DNA of 64,000 nucleotides from the NCBI RefSeq assembly GCF_050947875.1, contig NC_134569.1, forward strand, positions 208,885,627 through 208,949,626. The letters run 5' to 3'. Source of the DNA: Dermacentor variabilis. Its lineage: Eukaryota > Arthropoda > Arachnida > Ixodida > Ixodidae. The notes under the pieces are model-generated. The model saw only the letters and a program-made list of their open reading frames with translations. It had not been told where the DNA came from and ran no database searches. Below are positions 32,466 through 45,756 of this stretch, piece by piece (position 1 is the first letter of the stretch; every line of letters begins with the position of its first letter). Position numbers and translations under genes: made by a program.

Positions 32466-35400
32466 ATGGATACACAAATAATTCAATGGAACATCAGAGG
32501 TCTTCTTAGAAACATAGATGATGTGCAGGAACTCATCCAAAAACAATCCAAAAGTGCTGTGTTTACAGGAAACACACCTAAAATCCAAACACACAAACTT
32601 TCTCCGACAGTACATAACTTATCGCAAATATCGCGATGATGCTGTCGCATCATCGGGCGGTGTCGCCATTGTTATTCATAAGAGTATAGCGTGTCAACTT
32701 TTACAGCTTGAAACGCCTCTCGAAGCAGTGGCGGTTCGAGCTGTTCTCCTAAACAAACTCATCACCATTAGCTCTCTTTACATACCCCCACATTACAAAT
32801 TAACGAAGCATGAATTCGAATCCTTTATTTATCAATTGCCAGAACCTTACGTTGTTCTTGGCGATTTCAATGCGCACAGCTCCCTGTGGGGCGACTCTCG
32901 TATAGATGCGCGAGGTCGTCTCATTGAACAGTTCCTTTTTTCTTCTGGAGCGTGCCTTCTAAATAAGAAAGAACCCACATATTACTCCCTTGCAAACAGA
33001 TCCTTTTCGTCAATAGATCTTAGTATAGTTTCCGCCTCTATACTGCCCGAACTCAAATGGGAAGTTACGAGCAATCCTTACGGGAGCGATCACTTCCCCG
33101 TACTGCTAAGAACATCTAAAAGAAGATAAATTTCCCCCAGAAGCTCCTCAGTGGAAGATAGATACAGCCGACTGGGAGAAATTTCGAAATCTATCTAGCA
33201 TCTCATAGGCTGATATGTCTTCTCTAGAAATTGATGCCGCTGTGGAGTATGTTACAGCGTTCATAATAGATGCCGCATCTAAATGCATATCTGAAGGAAG
33301 TGGTTTGGCATGCAGACGGCGTGTCCCGTGGTGGAACGACGAATGTAGGATTGCTCGTAAGAAACAGAACAAAGCGTGGGGGTTGCTACGCGCTTCCCCC
33401 ACTGCAGAGAATCTTATCAACTTTAAGAAAGTAAAATCTCAAGGCAGGAGAACCCGCAGGCAGGCCAGAAGAGAAAGTTGGCAGAACTTTTTATCAAGTA
33501 TTAACTCGTTTACAGATGAGGCGAAAGTCTGGAACCGCGTAAATAGAATTAGAGGGCGACAAACATATTCACTCCCTCTGGTAAACACAGAGGGTGATAT
33601 GCTGCAAGACCAGGCAGACTCACTTGGGGAGCACCGTCAGAGCGTGTCAAGTTCAACGAATTATTCAGAATCCTTCCTCAAATACAAACAAATAGAAGAA
33701 TGTAAGCCACTAATAGGAAAATGTCGAAAGAATGAACCATACAACTGTCCATTTAGTATTGCCGAGTTCAGAGCTGCCTTGAGATCATGCAAGAGCTCCG
33801 CACCGGGTTCTGACAAAATCATGTATGAAATGATCAAAAACCTACACAATGACACCCAAGTTACACTACTCACAATTTTTAACACTATTTGGGCTGCAGG
33901 GTACTTTCCAACTGCATGGAAAGAAGCAATTGTGGTCCCTGTTTAGAAGCAGGGGAAAGACCCATACATGGCGGCAAGCTATCGTCCGATAGCTCTTACA
34001 AGCTGCCTGTGTAAGGGTTTTGAAAAAATGATAAATCGGCGACTCATTCATTTCCTTGAACAAAACAAAATGCTTGATCCCTATCAGTGTGGCTTCCGAG
34101 AAGGGCGCTGCACAACCGACCATCTTGTACGTATTGAAGGACATATTCGTGACGCGTTTGTACACAAACAGTTTTTCTTATCGATATTCCTCGATATGGA
34201 GAAGGCGTACGATACGAGCTGGCGCTATGGAATCTTGAGAGATTTGTCAGAAATGGGCATTCATTGTAATATGCTCAACGTAATAAAAAGCTACTTGTCC
34301 AATCGTACCTTCCGGGTGAAAGTAGGCAATGTGCTGTCACGACCTTTTATACAAGAAACCGGTGTACCCCAGGGTGGCGTGCTCAGTTGCACACTCTTTA
34401 TTGTTAAGATGACAACACTTCGTGCTTCCTTACCACCGGCCATTTTATATTCTGTCTATGTGGACGACATTCAAATAGGCTTCAAATCCTGTAACCTCAC
34501 AGTATGCGAGAAACAGGTACAGCATGGTTTGAACAAGGTGTCAGGGTGGGCAGAGAAAAATGGTTTTAAAATCAATCCTCAAAAGAGTTCTTGCGTGCTG
34601 TTTACAAGGAAGAGAGGCCTGGTTCCGGATCCTTGCTTGGAAATGTGTGGACAACAGATACCTGTAAACAAAGAGCACAAATTTCTAGGTGTTATACTTG
34701 ACAACAGACTAACTTTCGTCCCACACATTAAACATCTTAAAGAAAAGTGTCTAAAAACAATGAACATAATGAAACTTCTATCCCAGACTACGTGGGGTAG
34801 TGACAGGAAGTGCCTAATGAATCTCTATAAGAGCCTCATCCGGTCAGGATTAGATTATGGTGCCGTGGTATATAACTCTGCCGCCCCGAGCGCGCTAAAG
34901 ATGCTAGACCCTGTTCACCATCTGGGTATCCGTTTAGCCACAGGAGCTTTCAGAACGAGTCCCGTACAAAGTTTATATGCAAAATCGAATGAGTGGTCAC
35001 TTCATATCCAGAGAACATACATCAGCCAAACATATTTTTTGAAAGTCCACTCTAATCCCGAACATCCCTGTTTCAACACCATTAATGATATGACATATGC
35101 TACACTGTTTCGTAATCGTCCTTCCGTGAGACAGCCTTTCTCGCTGCGTGTGAGGGAGCTTAGTCATGAAATGCATGTTCCACTCCTCGAACTTCGCCTA
35201 ATGCATCCACCCAAGCTGCTACCTCCTTAGGAGTGGCAGTTCATACAATGCGATACATCTTTCATGGAAGTTACAAAAAACGCTCCAGAGATTGAAATGC
35301 AAAAGCATTTCCGGGAACTCCAGCACAAACACTCCTGCACGGAGTTCTACACAGACACATCGAAGTCACACGACGGGGTGTCCTACGCAGCCGTCGGGCC

Positions 35401-36184
35401 ATCCTTCTCGGAAACCGATGTACTGCATGCGGAAACTAGTATCTTTACGGCTGAGGCCTACGCACTATTGTCGGCTGTGAAGCATATCAGGAAATCAAAA
35501 CTCCAGAAAGCAGTCATATATACGGATTCCCTTAGTGTTGTGAAGGCCTTGATGGCATTCTCTAATTACAAAAATCCGGTAATTAACGAACTCTATTCTG
35601 CTCTGTGTAAAGCGTATATAGGTAATCAACATGTCATCATATGCTGGGTGCCAGGTCATAGGGGCATCGAAGGTAACGTTGTGGCGGACCAGATGGCCAC
35701 GTCAGTTGCATCACATTCTGCTAATCACACCGCTGCAGTTCCTGTCACAGACCTGAAGCCCTTCTTACGGAGGAAACTACGGAACCAGTGGCAACGCCTA
35801 TGGGACGCGGAAACAAATAATAAGCTCCACGTGATAAAGCCACAGTTAGGATTCTGGCCTTCCGTAACAAAATCACGCCGGACAGATGTCCTATTCTGTC
35901 GTCCAAGAATAGGACACAAATTTGGCACACATAACTTTTTACTCACCGGAAATGAGCCTCCAACCTGCGGTAGATGCGGGGAGAGGCTCACCGTCCTCCA
36001 CGTCCTTCTGGAGTGCCGGAAAGCCGAATCTGAAAGAAAGAAACATTTTCCAATTGCATAACGGCAGCAGATCCCCCTTCATCCAGTAATGTTACTCGGC
36101 CCAGAACCGCTATTTGACACCAACGCAGTCCTAAGTTATCTGAAAGATGTTGTGTTGCATGTTGTTAGCCCCATACGTTCATAG
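32466..36184 (+). pseudogene. LINE copy 1 ORF2 (endonuclease, reverse transcriptase, RNase H), broken
   Basis: An APE-type endonuclease occupies about 32466-33120 (WNIRGL, LCLQETHLKSKH, VVLGDFNAHSSLWG, PYGSDHFPV). RT covers about 33700-34900 (SYRPIALTSCLCKGFEK, GVPQGGVLSCTLF, catalytic YVDDIQIG). RNase H covers about 35330-35720 (FYTDTSKSHDG, VIYTDSLSVVKAL, WVPGHRGIEGNVVADQMA). A CGRCGERLTVLHVLLEC motif follows. Lesions are a 2-base loss near 32545, a shift near 33125, and in-frame stops at about 33944, 35228 and 36059. It nicks target DNA and copies LINE RNA into it when intact; this copy cannot. Confidence 0.9.
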
Positions 36185-36570
36185 CGTCTCCTCTCTTCAG
36201 AGGATGGCGCTGTGATAATTATATTGAATAGCGCATGCCTCTAGGCCCTGTGGTTCAAGGGCTCTGGCGAGGCAGCAGTGCTCCAAGTAATTTTACCATC
36301 TTATATATTTTATATTTTGCATCATCCTTCTACGATGGATTTTAATGTTCATAGTACTCATCATTAATCATCGCCATAATTTTATAGCCCATAGATTTTA
36401 CGCACTTTACAGCGAATATTTTTAGGCCACTTTACAGCCAAGTCACATCTTCCATAGTACATCGTCAACATTACCACGTGTCATGGCGCTCTTTGGCCAA
36501 ACCTAGCTGGCCCTTGCGCCACAAAACACAACACATCATCATCATCATCATCATCATCATCAATACTGTC

Positions 36571-39500
36571 AGCTTTGAGTCAATGCAGCAACCATTGTGC
36601 TGCCAGCGTAGGACCAGTGTTGAGCCATATCGTTGCCATTATTTATTCCAGTTTTGAGCCAATGCCCTGTTCATGACGAATATTGTAGATACGCTGGCTC
36701 TAGAGTACACAGCTATTCTTTCTGCGAACCTTTTGGTAGCGGCATTTTTGATAGTAATTGTCCCCATACCTTCTTCCTCAATAGCAGACAGGAAAGCTCG
36801 ATAAAAAGATGTCAAGAAGCAGAAGTCCTCTATAGTTGTAAATAGTAATAAAATAATACTGAAATTCATTTTACGACGGTGCATTGGCGAAGAAAGTTGA
36901 ACAAACAGGCATTTTCCGTGGACCTAGATGGGTGACGCTCGGTTATGTTCGAACAGTTTATATACAGGCCACACCCCAGGATTGGAAGTGGGCAAGGTGC
37001 CCAGCACAGTTGGCTGGCCAAGGCTTTTAGGGCAGGGAGCTGACATCGGTAGGCAGGTTGGTCAGTGCTTAGAGGACGGCGGGCTGGGCAGGCCCCCGAG
37101 GACCACGATAACGCGGTGGTTTCGTTGAATTTGCTACCACTTCCCATAGCGACTTCACCATTACTTGGAGGAGATGCTTGCACTGTAAAATAAAAATAAA
37201 TATCAGAGATGTTGGTATGACAAATGTATGTGGCAGTATTCTCATTTGAAAAATCGCCATACTGCAAGAATATAAGCTTGAGCAGAGAGTTAGAAGGGGT
37301 AAATCAAGAAATTTTCTTGCAAGAGATTTTTCAGGTAGCACTCATTAGTATTTTAACATATATGGCATATTTAGAGCACAAACATAAAATGCGCAGGATC
37401 CGTCCGCCTTGTTTACACCTCACACCTAGTCACCGAGCACTTTATAATTAAAAAGATTGATGCAAAACCTGCTACAGTACAAGAGGCCTAGTTTCAGATA
37501 GTCTTGACAAAGTGCAGACTTCGTGCGAAATTTGTCATGTGAAATCCGAGAAGTTCCCTCAGGGAACACTAGCAAAATCGTCGTTTATTGTAGGAAAAGA
37601 AAAAAAAGATTGCCGGCTGGAAACAATCCTTGACCAAGAGCAGTGGGAATAAGCGGAGTTCCTCGGTATGAGTAGCAGGATCAGGCAGCGCGCATGGCTT
37701 GATAAAAGCAAAGCCCTTGAATTTGAGTGAAATTCACAGATTTACACATGTTCTACTCCGGGCACTATTCAAACGCTACGAATAAGAACTATGTAATTGC
37801 AGGCACTCTACATTAGCCAGGGCTGTTTCAGTATTGTATATACCGCGTGATTTCGCTTGGGTTGGCAGCAGTTTATAACATTCATTCTAAAATATCACAA
37901 AAGAATTGTCGATTTGGCTCACAGTTTTTCTGCTCAGTAAAAGTTGATGGGTCGACAAAGCAATTTAGCAGGACCTAAATTTCCACAGGCAAGAAATGAA
38001 CAAAATAAGAAAGCATATTTCAGAGATTCTTTCGGGTGTGTGCTAACCTACTGCGATAGCAGCGTTTTCCAGCTGTGAGGACCACCATTTGATTTTAGAT
38101 CACCTGCTTGTTCCTGAAATAATTGCGTTCTTCCACTTCAGGGAACTTGACAACGATCTGGCGGTTATATGAAAATGTATTCATTTACAAAGTCTGCTGA
38201 GAAAATATGTATTATCATATCTGAAATGTAACCACTGCACATAAAAACTGATTTAAATTTCTAGTCAACCTATAGTTATAATGCACACATGAATGGCCCA
38301 AGCTTATAGCAGGCAAACGCAATATAACGTTGCGATCGCCACCACATATTGTTCTTTAATCCATCCAAAATCGATGCAGTGCTGAGCATGAATGGGGAAA
38401 AATTCAACGTTAAAGACGCAGCGAAACCATGAAAAATTTTAGAACGTCAACAGTAATATACACACAAATCGTGGAATTAAAAAAGTGAAGAAATAGCGTT
38501 GAGCAGCTGGACATAATTTTAAAGACGAAATTGCCCTGAAATTGAGGCCTTTCAAACAACCTTACTTGTAAAACACAAAACTTAATGTGTCGTTTACTAA
38601 TTCACTTCGTCTTATAAAACCTATAACATGCGCAAAACAAATGCACTCACCATTGCAAGATCCACGCTTATGTGTATCCGAGTTCATCCCACATCGAAGA
38701 CAATGGCCACTAGCGCCGACTTTTTTCTGCTTGTTGTTTCGCCCATAATTAATTCTAACACTCACAAACATTCGTGCCCACTTTGTTGCGTATTTCAAGA
38801 TGTAGGCTTCTCAGTAGGAATGACGACCGCAAGCGAACAATTTTCGCGATAGGAGTGCGCTGACAAGAACGGACAGGACTACAAGCACTCAGGTGGTGTT
38901 GCGCCCAGTCGGTGCTAGATATGCACAGAAGGAAAGGGTAAAAGGAAAGGGTGAATGAATAAAATGGCACTAAACGCCACACTTTCCCCTGCTGGACCTA
39001 GCCCGACCGCTTTCTTCGGGCGGCAGCGACGAAGAAAGACAAGGACGACAATAGTAACCCCGCCGCGTTCACCCCTGTCTGCGAGAGGAGCCAATCCAAC
39101 ACAGCCGCTTGTAGCTGTCTGAGCGCGTGATTGACAGCATTGACCAGGCTCACGCGGGTGCGTGACGGAGATGCAAGTAGGGGCAAAAAAAAAAAAAATC
39201 TGGAATGGCGCCGTGCTAAAGACAGGCAACGACGAGAGGGTGTTGACACGGACAAGCACAAACTTCCAACACATTTTTCTTTCTGTCAGGGGCACTCATA
39301 CAAGCAGCTTACTACACATGTGCGAACAAACAAATCTATTGGAATAGGAGCATGACGATAATGTCACTGCAACTTGCCATGCATGCTAAACAAAGTTTCA
39401 CTAATACATATGCGCTCCATCTCGATGCAATATAAAACGGTTTCATCAACTCTGTGGCACTATCATTCTCGATTCTCCTCAGAAATATGATCCTCTGACG

Positions 39501-41460
39501 CCGCGGAGCGTAATGAAAAATATACAATGTGCAGGCGAATGCGCAATACGGTTGTTTTTTATGCAAAGCTCACGTTACCAAGCATGACCTATAAAGCAGC
39601 GGCTAGTTTGCCCGTTATGCGACTTTTCCTGCTTGCTACGTCGTGCATTGGCTTTTCTGTTTAGGGGCGCATGTCGGTGAAGGCGAAGTGCAAAAACGGC
39701 TGCATACCACTCATTCAGTTGACAAGGAATAACCACAGGTGGTTAGTACAAATCCCGCCCCACCTCGCCTCTACGACGCGCCTTATAACCACATTGTGGT
39801 TTAGGCCCGCATAACTCCATATTTTAAGTTTGTATTGACATTTTTAAGCGTCACTTAATCTTAACACATTTGCTTACTTCAAGCCCTGCATTGTTCCAAG
39901 AAAGCCAGCTTAGTAAACCATGTTCGCAAATCAATGCGAATGTCGGAATCTAGGGATTTTTGAGAGGCTCGATAGTTGTCACGTTAAGTTCGTTAATGGC
40001 AGGTGTAACGATTATTCTCACGTTTAAAAAATAGACAGTAAAAGAGTCAAATTACTGCAGCATCCTGTTGTTATTTCAAGCAGCGTTGCTGTTGTGCCGG
40101 GCCGACAAAGTACCAGAGGAGTTCTGGTACACTAGATTACCGACTGCTGCACACCGAGAGGACAACGAAACCTTACTTTGATGATTGTGAAATTGAGACG
40201 TACTTATCTTTAGCGCCGCGAGTGACTGCTGCTCTGCGAAGCGAAGACTGCAACTTCCACTTATGCCCGGAAAAAACAAGCTAGGTTAGCACTCACCTTG
40301 TACCTTCATAATACAAAAATGTTGCAAGTCCGGAACGGAAACCCCAGGAACAGGACACGATGAGCAAAATGAGGCAAGCAGAAAGAAAGTGAAAGTATAT
40401 GACAAAAAATATCTCGTCAAATAGGAGTCTGATTCCAAGCACGAAGGATGGCCACCAGACTGTAAAATAGGTTCCTTTCGTTTCTACTAAATGTAGAAAA
40501 GAGCTAGGGTTGCGGCTAATAATCTTTCTGCCTCTAACAGACGCAGACCAAACGAACTGAAGAGCTAACTTTGTTGAAGGAGAAGGGGTCACAATAACTA
40601 CACAATAATTAAATCCTGAGGATCTTACCTCAAGCTACATATTCTTGGAGCGCGCCAATCTAGGGATAAAACAATCACTTCAGCTGGCATTCCTGCGGTA
40701 CATTATGCGGCGGCGCCAATACGCGGGAAGGCACTGCCGGCCTCGAGGGGAGCGGGTGTTCTTCGCGCGCACTCTCGAAATCAGCTGTAGGGCAGGGAAG
40801 AGACTGCCACGCGCATTCATCAGGAGGTGCGATATTCTCTCTGGTTAATGTCACAGCAAAGTTTAGCGGTGGTAATCAATGCCAAAGCAGTTACTTCCCG
40901 TTTGACTGACTACGCAAATCGCTGTATATTTTTTAGCAACGCATGATACAGATCTGAAGTCACGCACTCTACAAGGCATCCCACTATCACTAAAGAAAGG
41001 TTGGGAAGGCCCTTCGTTACATCCCATTGTTCTAGCATAACGCGCTGTTTCTTGATGGCACTGATAGCGTAAACCCCCCGCCCCCAGCGCCTCCACCCAT
41101 TCGCCCAGAGGCCTGGCACATTGATTGCATGACTTGCACACACGCGCGTATGGCCGCAGACCATAACGGACGTACGGTGCTGCCTAAAAGCGACGCGCGT
41201 GAGAATGATGTGGAATGGATTCGACTGTCCCAGCAGCCAGCTGCATGCCCGTGTCGTCTTCTCTACGCTATATGCCATCGTCACTGCACGCAGATGACGG
41301 CGCGTTTAGTGTGCCATAGACATAGGCATGCCGATGATATAACTACGAGTTCCCAAAGTGCGTCCCGGGAGCGAGCACTGTTCAGGAAAAATTCTAGTTC
41401 ATTTAGCAGCAAAACGCCACTGCATTGGCATTTTTATTTGCCGAGAAAAACATAAGCAAA
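36571..41460. other. Interior of the inverted-arm structure, no gene recognised
   Basis: About 4.9 kb of AT-rich to neutral sequence. The first 130 bases are the remainder of the CCAATATTGG repeat. A 14-base A run lies near 39185. Frames up to 134 codons occur but none shows a domain, and none has matching exons that I can link. Confidence 0.45.
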
Positions 41461-41522
41461 AGAGGTGTAACGAAGGCCCTCGTTTTCAAAAAGTAAACCT
41501 AAAGGGGGGAAACTGGAGACGT

Positions 41523-42536
41523 TCAGTAGCGTGTCATATCTCCACGCGCCCTGATCACCTCACGCATCCTCGAAGGAAGGGACTCGAACAATGCTTCAAT
41601 GAAGCAAGTGTCCGCTTGAATGGCATTCCAAGCCTCTTGGACGGCGACCCACAAGTCGTCATGGGATGCACTGTTGAGGCCTTGCTTGGACAGGGTGCTC
41701 TTCATTCGGCCCCAGACATGTTCAATAATATTCATGTCCGCACCCTTTGCGACCCATTGAAGCTGGGGCACACCACGTTCTTCTAACAGTGTCTTGAGCC
41801 GGTTTGCTGTGTGGATGGGGGATAGGTTCTGCTGAAAATAAAAGTTTCCATCGGGAAACGGCCCATCCAGGACATATGTAATCATTGTATAGTCCAAGAT
41901 GTCGCAGTATTTCTCACACGTCAGGGCACCCTCGATTCGGACCAGTGGACCCAGTCCTTCGGCCGACACGGCTCCCCATACGTTTCCAGCAGACCTGCCA
42001 CTTGTAGCCACTTCCTGAATATATTCAGGGTCGTAGGGAGCGTTGTCCGGACGCCAAACACGACGTTTCTGGTCCCAGACAGTGGTGAATGTCGACTCAT
42101 CTGAAAATAGCACTATTTTCCACTGGTCAACGCTCCATCCACTGTGATTAATTGCGAACTGGAGACAGGCCGCTTTGTTTCCACCAGTCAACCTTGCCTT
42201 CTGCGCAGCAACCCGCCTCTTTAGACCCACTTCCGCTAGTTTTCTTCTCACCGTTGCAAGCGATACAGAAACACCTGCAGTATCGGCAAATCCTTTAGCA
42301 TCACCGAATGGGTTAGCACACGCTGCAGCGATCAAGACTTCGTCTTCTACTGTCGTTGCCCGTAGGCGTCGGTCATGTGGAGCATCTGAAATGCGGCCTT
42401 GTTCGCGGTATGCTTGCACAATTCGGTTGACTGTGTGTGTAGACCGCCCCGTCATCTCTGCGATCTTCCGCTGAGAATAGCGCTTCAAAGAAAGCTCTGC
42501 AATCTTCACCCGTTCATTTTCTGGAACCCTGGCCAT
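41523..42536 (-). CDS. Tc1/mariner transposase, full-length frame with altered catalytic site
   Basis: A 337-residue frame from the ATG at 42536, the usual length for Tc1 transposases. Residues about 10-60 are the first helix-turn-helix (SQRKIAEMTGRSTHTVNRIV). A second HTH/linker covers to about 118 (VSLATVRRKLAEVGL). The catalytic domain has D146 (FSDESTF), then FQQNLSPIHTA, where residue 237 is asparagine instead of the second aspartate, then E272 (MNIIEHVWG), spaced 34 residues from 237 as in DD34E. The frame has no stop. The asparagine should abolish strand transfer. Terminal inverted repeats were not identified; GGAGCACTGCACT occurs twice just upstream (42541-42590). Confidence 0.9.
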   Translation of the reverse strand: MARVPENERVKIAELSLKRYSQRKIAEMTGRSTHTVNRIVQAYREQGRISDAPHDRRLRATTVEDEVLIAAACANPFGDAKGFADTAGVSVSLATVRRKLAEVGLKRRVAAQKARLTGGNKAACLQFAINHSGWSVDQWKIVLFSDESTFTTVWDQKRRVWRPDNAPYDPEYIQEVATSGRSAGNVWGAVSAEGLGPLVRIEGALTCEKYCDILDYTMITYVLDGPFPDGNFYFQQNLSPIHTANRLKTLLEERGVPQLQWVAKGADMNIIEHVWGRMKSTLSKQGLNSASHDDLWVAVQEAWNAIQADTCFIEALFESLPSRMREVIRARGDMTRY

Positions 42537-45500
42537 ATTACGAGGAGCACTGCACTTGGACTCGGACCCAGGAGCACTGCACTCAGATCGCTAGTTATAC
42601 AGTGATCGAAGCGCGATTTTATCGCCACTGGCGCCAGTGCGCCGCTTCACCGCGTAGTTCAGTTCAGTAACGTCTGCCTGCGACGCGGTAGCAGGCGACA
42701 TTGTGAGCAGTACGCCTAGCAGAGAGTTCGTCTGCGTCGTCATTACATATTGCGCGTTTGAAACACTGGGTATTTTTAAAGGGTCAGCGTTACTGGCCTA
42801 GTCAAGCGAGTTTCGCCGTGTGTGAGAGTAAGACTTTGTAGTGAAGAATTAATACCACGTGACTCGCTGCCGCTGCACCGACCACCGCCTCGCCAGATGT
42901 GTCTAAGTGACTAACTACGTGACTCGCCGATCTCTTGAAAGGCAGACGGCGCCGTGCTCTCTACCAACTCGCAGTTTTTCGCTCTATCCAGGCCAGTGCT
43001 TCAGTTGAGCTGTCGTGCGATGGAAGAAAGGAGCGTGGACGCTGGTCCATCTGTGGCGAAGTTGTCTGTACGGTCCCAGTGGCGAAAGCGGCAAGCTGAG
43101 TCGGACCATCCTCCAGATGTCACTCGGCTTGCTAATGAGATAAAGCGGACACGTGAGTACGGGCGCGCTAAGTGGCAGGTTGAAAGCAGTGAAGAACGGG
43201 AACTTCGGCGAGCTTAGCGCGGGGTGAAGGCGGCAGAAGGACGACAGGACGAGCTTTAGATGCGGCAATGGACGCCTCGCCTTCGACTTCGACGACGGCC
43301 TCGAAAACTGACGAAACGACGGTAGTGAGTGCTCCCAGTAAGGAACGTTCGACTAGTTCGGTTGGCAAACTGTGCATGGGCTACGAGGATCCAACTACTA
43401 TTCGTGCGTTAACTCACCTTTAGGGGGCGCAGCGAGGATCTGGCCGCATTGTGTCACATGAAAGTTCACTCGCAGCTCGTCGCCGGGGAATATATTGTGG
43501 CTCCTTGCTTGTGAAGGTATTCGCGGTGTTTTGTGGAGGACAACGGCACTTTGTGGAACACATCCAGTACTTGACGTAGAGCAGTTTTGACGTGTTTAAG
43601 TCACCGTAAGCAATCGCACCGAAGTTTCGGAATTTTCGGCGTGTCATATCCGCTGGAGATGGCGGTCTGGCTGACGAAGGTTTTCGCGGAATCTACACAG
43701 AGGAATCGAATGGCTTCTGAGCCACAGGTGTCACCGAAGGAAGGGAGTACGTTAGCACCATGCTCATTCATTACTCTAAGTAATGGAGTGGGCAATTTTT
43801 CCATCAATTAGCTTGCAACCAATGGAACCACGCTTGCCGAGGGTGCCTTCGCTTGTCAATCTTTCTAATAATGCGCCGCGTTCGCTCCACTAACTTTTTC
43901 GTAGCAGTAGCAATAGATTACGTTTTCGAGTTGACGGCTTCTTTTGTTCTCAGTAGGGAATGTATAGCTGTCTGTAGCGAGAAGGGGAAGCCAAATAAGT
44001 CGGCATGTGAATATATGTAACGTGCTCACGTAAAAATGCCTGTGCTTTTCCTGAGATTCATCCGTGTGCGTGGACAGAGCGTTTTATTTCACAGTGAAAT
44101 TTCGCCAAACAAGAATGACAAAGTATTTTGCGTGATCGATCGTGTGGGTAGCCTCTCGTGGCGTCGACAGTTTGCGCGTGCTACCGCTAATGCCAAAGGG
44201 CTAACCTCCAGAGGGAAACCGAGACAACACGCAGTTGTCTCCGCCCGTCAAGACGATATTTGCCATCCGACGACGTGCGTTCCTATACATGCTTAAAAAA
44301 GTTGCATAAGGAAAAGCCGATCGTCGTCATCGGGGGCTTGCGCGGGTACCGTCTGTTGCTTAAACATACTTTCCAGCTTGCGTCTGCTTACCTGCCACTA
44401 TTTGTGTGCGGTCTTCGCTCCCAGGCGCACCCCTTTCGCGGACCTTATCCGGAATAAAGGCCCTTCTGTTACGGTTGCGATGTCGGCCGTTCATCACTTC
44501 CTCGCATTCTATTCGAGACAGATGCGGGATTCATGACTCGAGTACATGAAGTTACTGCCGGACGATCTTTTTTTAAGGCATCGCGCAACAGTTCCTTGTT
44601 GCAGTAATGCGCGCGGTCCAAGATTGAGACCGGTGCTGCTGGCCCGTTAAGACAAGATGTGGCGAAAAAGAAAACCGACCGTAATAGATTGCATCTTTAG
44701 TCATCAGCAAGTGCGTGCAACTTTGTAGCAAGTTTGAAATGCGTTGTTTGCGCGAGTGAACGTTGTGATGACAAAGGCGAATGCGAGCAGCATACCCCAC
44801 AGGAGCTCCGTGCATCGGACACCTTAAAAGATAATAGATGCCAGGAATGACGAAATCGTTTGTAGCGTCACTTTCATGTCCATGCGCGGAGACTCACAAT
44901 GCATAAAACCCTGCGGCGCCGATTGTTGCAGCAGGAAGGAAATTTGTGAAGCGATTGTCACCGTGTTGACACGTACTGCAGAACGCTGCAGAAGTAGTTT
45001 CCCGCTCATTTTTTTTTCGCGGCTCCACCTGCCATATACTAAACGTTTTTTATTAGGGTGGCGAGGGGCTTCTGATACTTTCGCTTCCAATTAGCATTAC
45101 TTGCTTTGGTTGGATTGGTTGAGTCACGAATAGACCTCGTGTTCTGGAGAGAGTGGTTAGGCTCGATTTACGTTGCGTGGCCAAGATTAAAATGGCGCCA
45201 AACTACTTTACCAAAAGCGAACAGAATTAGCTGCCATAAAACTAAACCGTGAGTAAACGATGCAAACAATGCAAAACATGGGGTTGTCCATGTGGGCCTA
45301 ACTCGGCTTAGCAACACAGCATAACCAAGCATAAGCTTTCGCTTGCATAACTGGGCTTAGCCGAGCGGAGCCGCAGCCAGGTTTTACCGTGATGAAAAAG
45401 CGAATACATATTATTAAAAAAACGCTTTTAAAAATCTATATGATGTGAGCCGCATGTCAGTACATAACGCGGCAGTCGGTAACTGCCGCCTGTTCCGAGT

Positions 45501-45756
45501 TGTTGCTTATTGCAGACATGGAATACATGATACACTTCGGTAAATGCCCACTGTTGCTTCTTGGTTGTGTCGATGTGGCCGTCATGTCAAGGGTGCTGAA
45601 CATTGAGTGGGTACGAATTAAAGATCCCTCAACAAAGCAATATCTTGAGACACAAATTGGGATAATGGTGGGCAGGTAAACGCAGAGCGTAAATAGAATC
45701 ACACAAGCGAAGAGAGAAGATGGCTGAATCACGGGTGCTTCTCATCACCGTAGCCC
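42537..45756. other. Interior sequence, no gene recognised
   Basis: Mostly unassigned. A plus-strand frame at 43020-43217 starts at ATG and is rich in Arg/Glu (RSQWRKRQAESD, KRTREYGRAKWQVESSEERE). It could be a small exon, but has no partner exons that I can see. The region 44000-45700 shows no feature beyond short A/T runs. Confidence 0.4.

Larger units (their letters stand above)
30606..36560 (+). mobile_element. I-type LINE copy 1, near full length, decayed
   Basis: Flanked by CAATATTGTC (30596-30605) and CAATACTGTC (36561-36570), a 10-bp target duplication with one change. It has a GC-rich 5' region, ORF1 with zinc knuckles, ORF2 with endonuclease, RT and RNase H, a short 3' region and a (TCA)n tail. 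The gene order and RNase H place it in the I group of non-LTR retrotransposons. At about 5.95 kb it is close to a full unit. The second copy at 52.55-62.96 kb begins about 280 bases further in. Confidence 0.9.

Noticed and set aside
38860..39320. Possible LINE or SINE fragment
   Set aside because: Some words recall tick repeats, but I could not identify a tail, domain or boundary.
41371..42640. Tc1 terminal inverted repeats near 41376 (GCACTGTTC) and 42584-42602 (GATCGCTAGTTATACAGTG)
   Set aside because: The two do not pair beyond a few bases and no TA duplication could be fixed, so no element limits are given.
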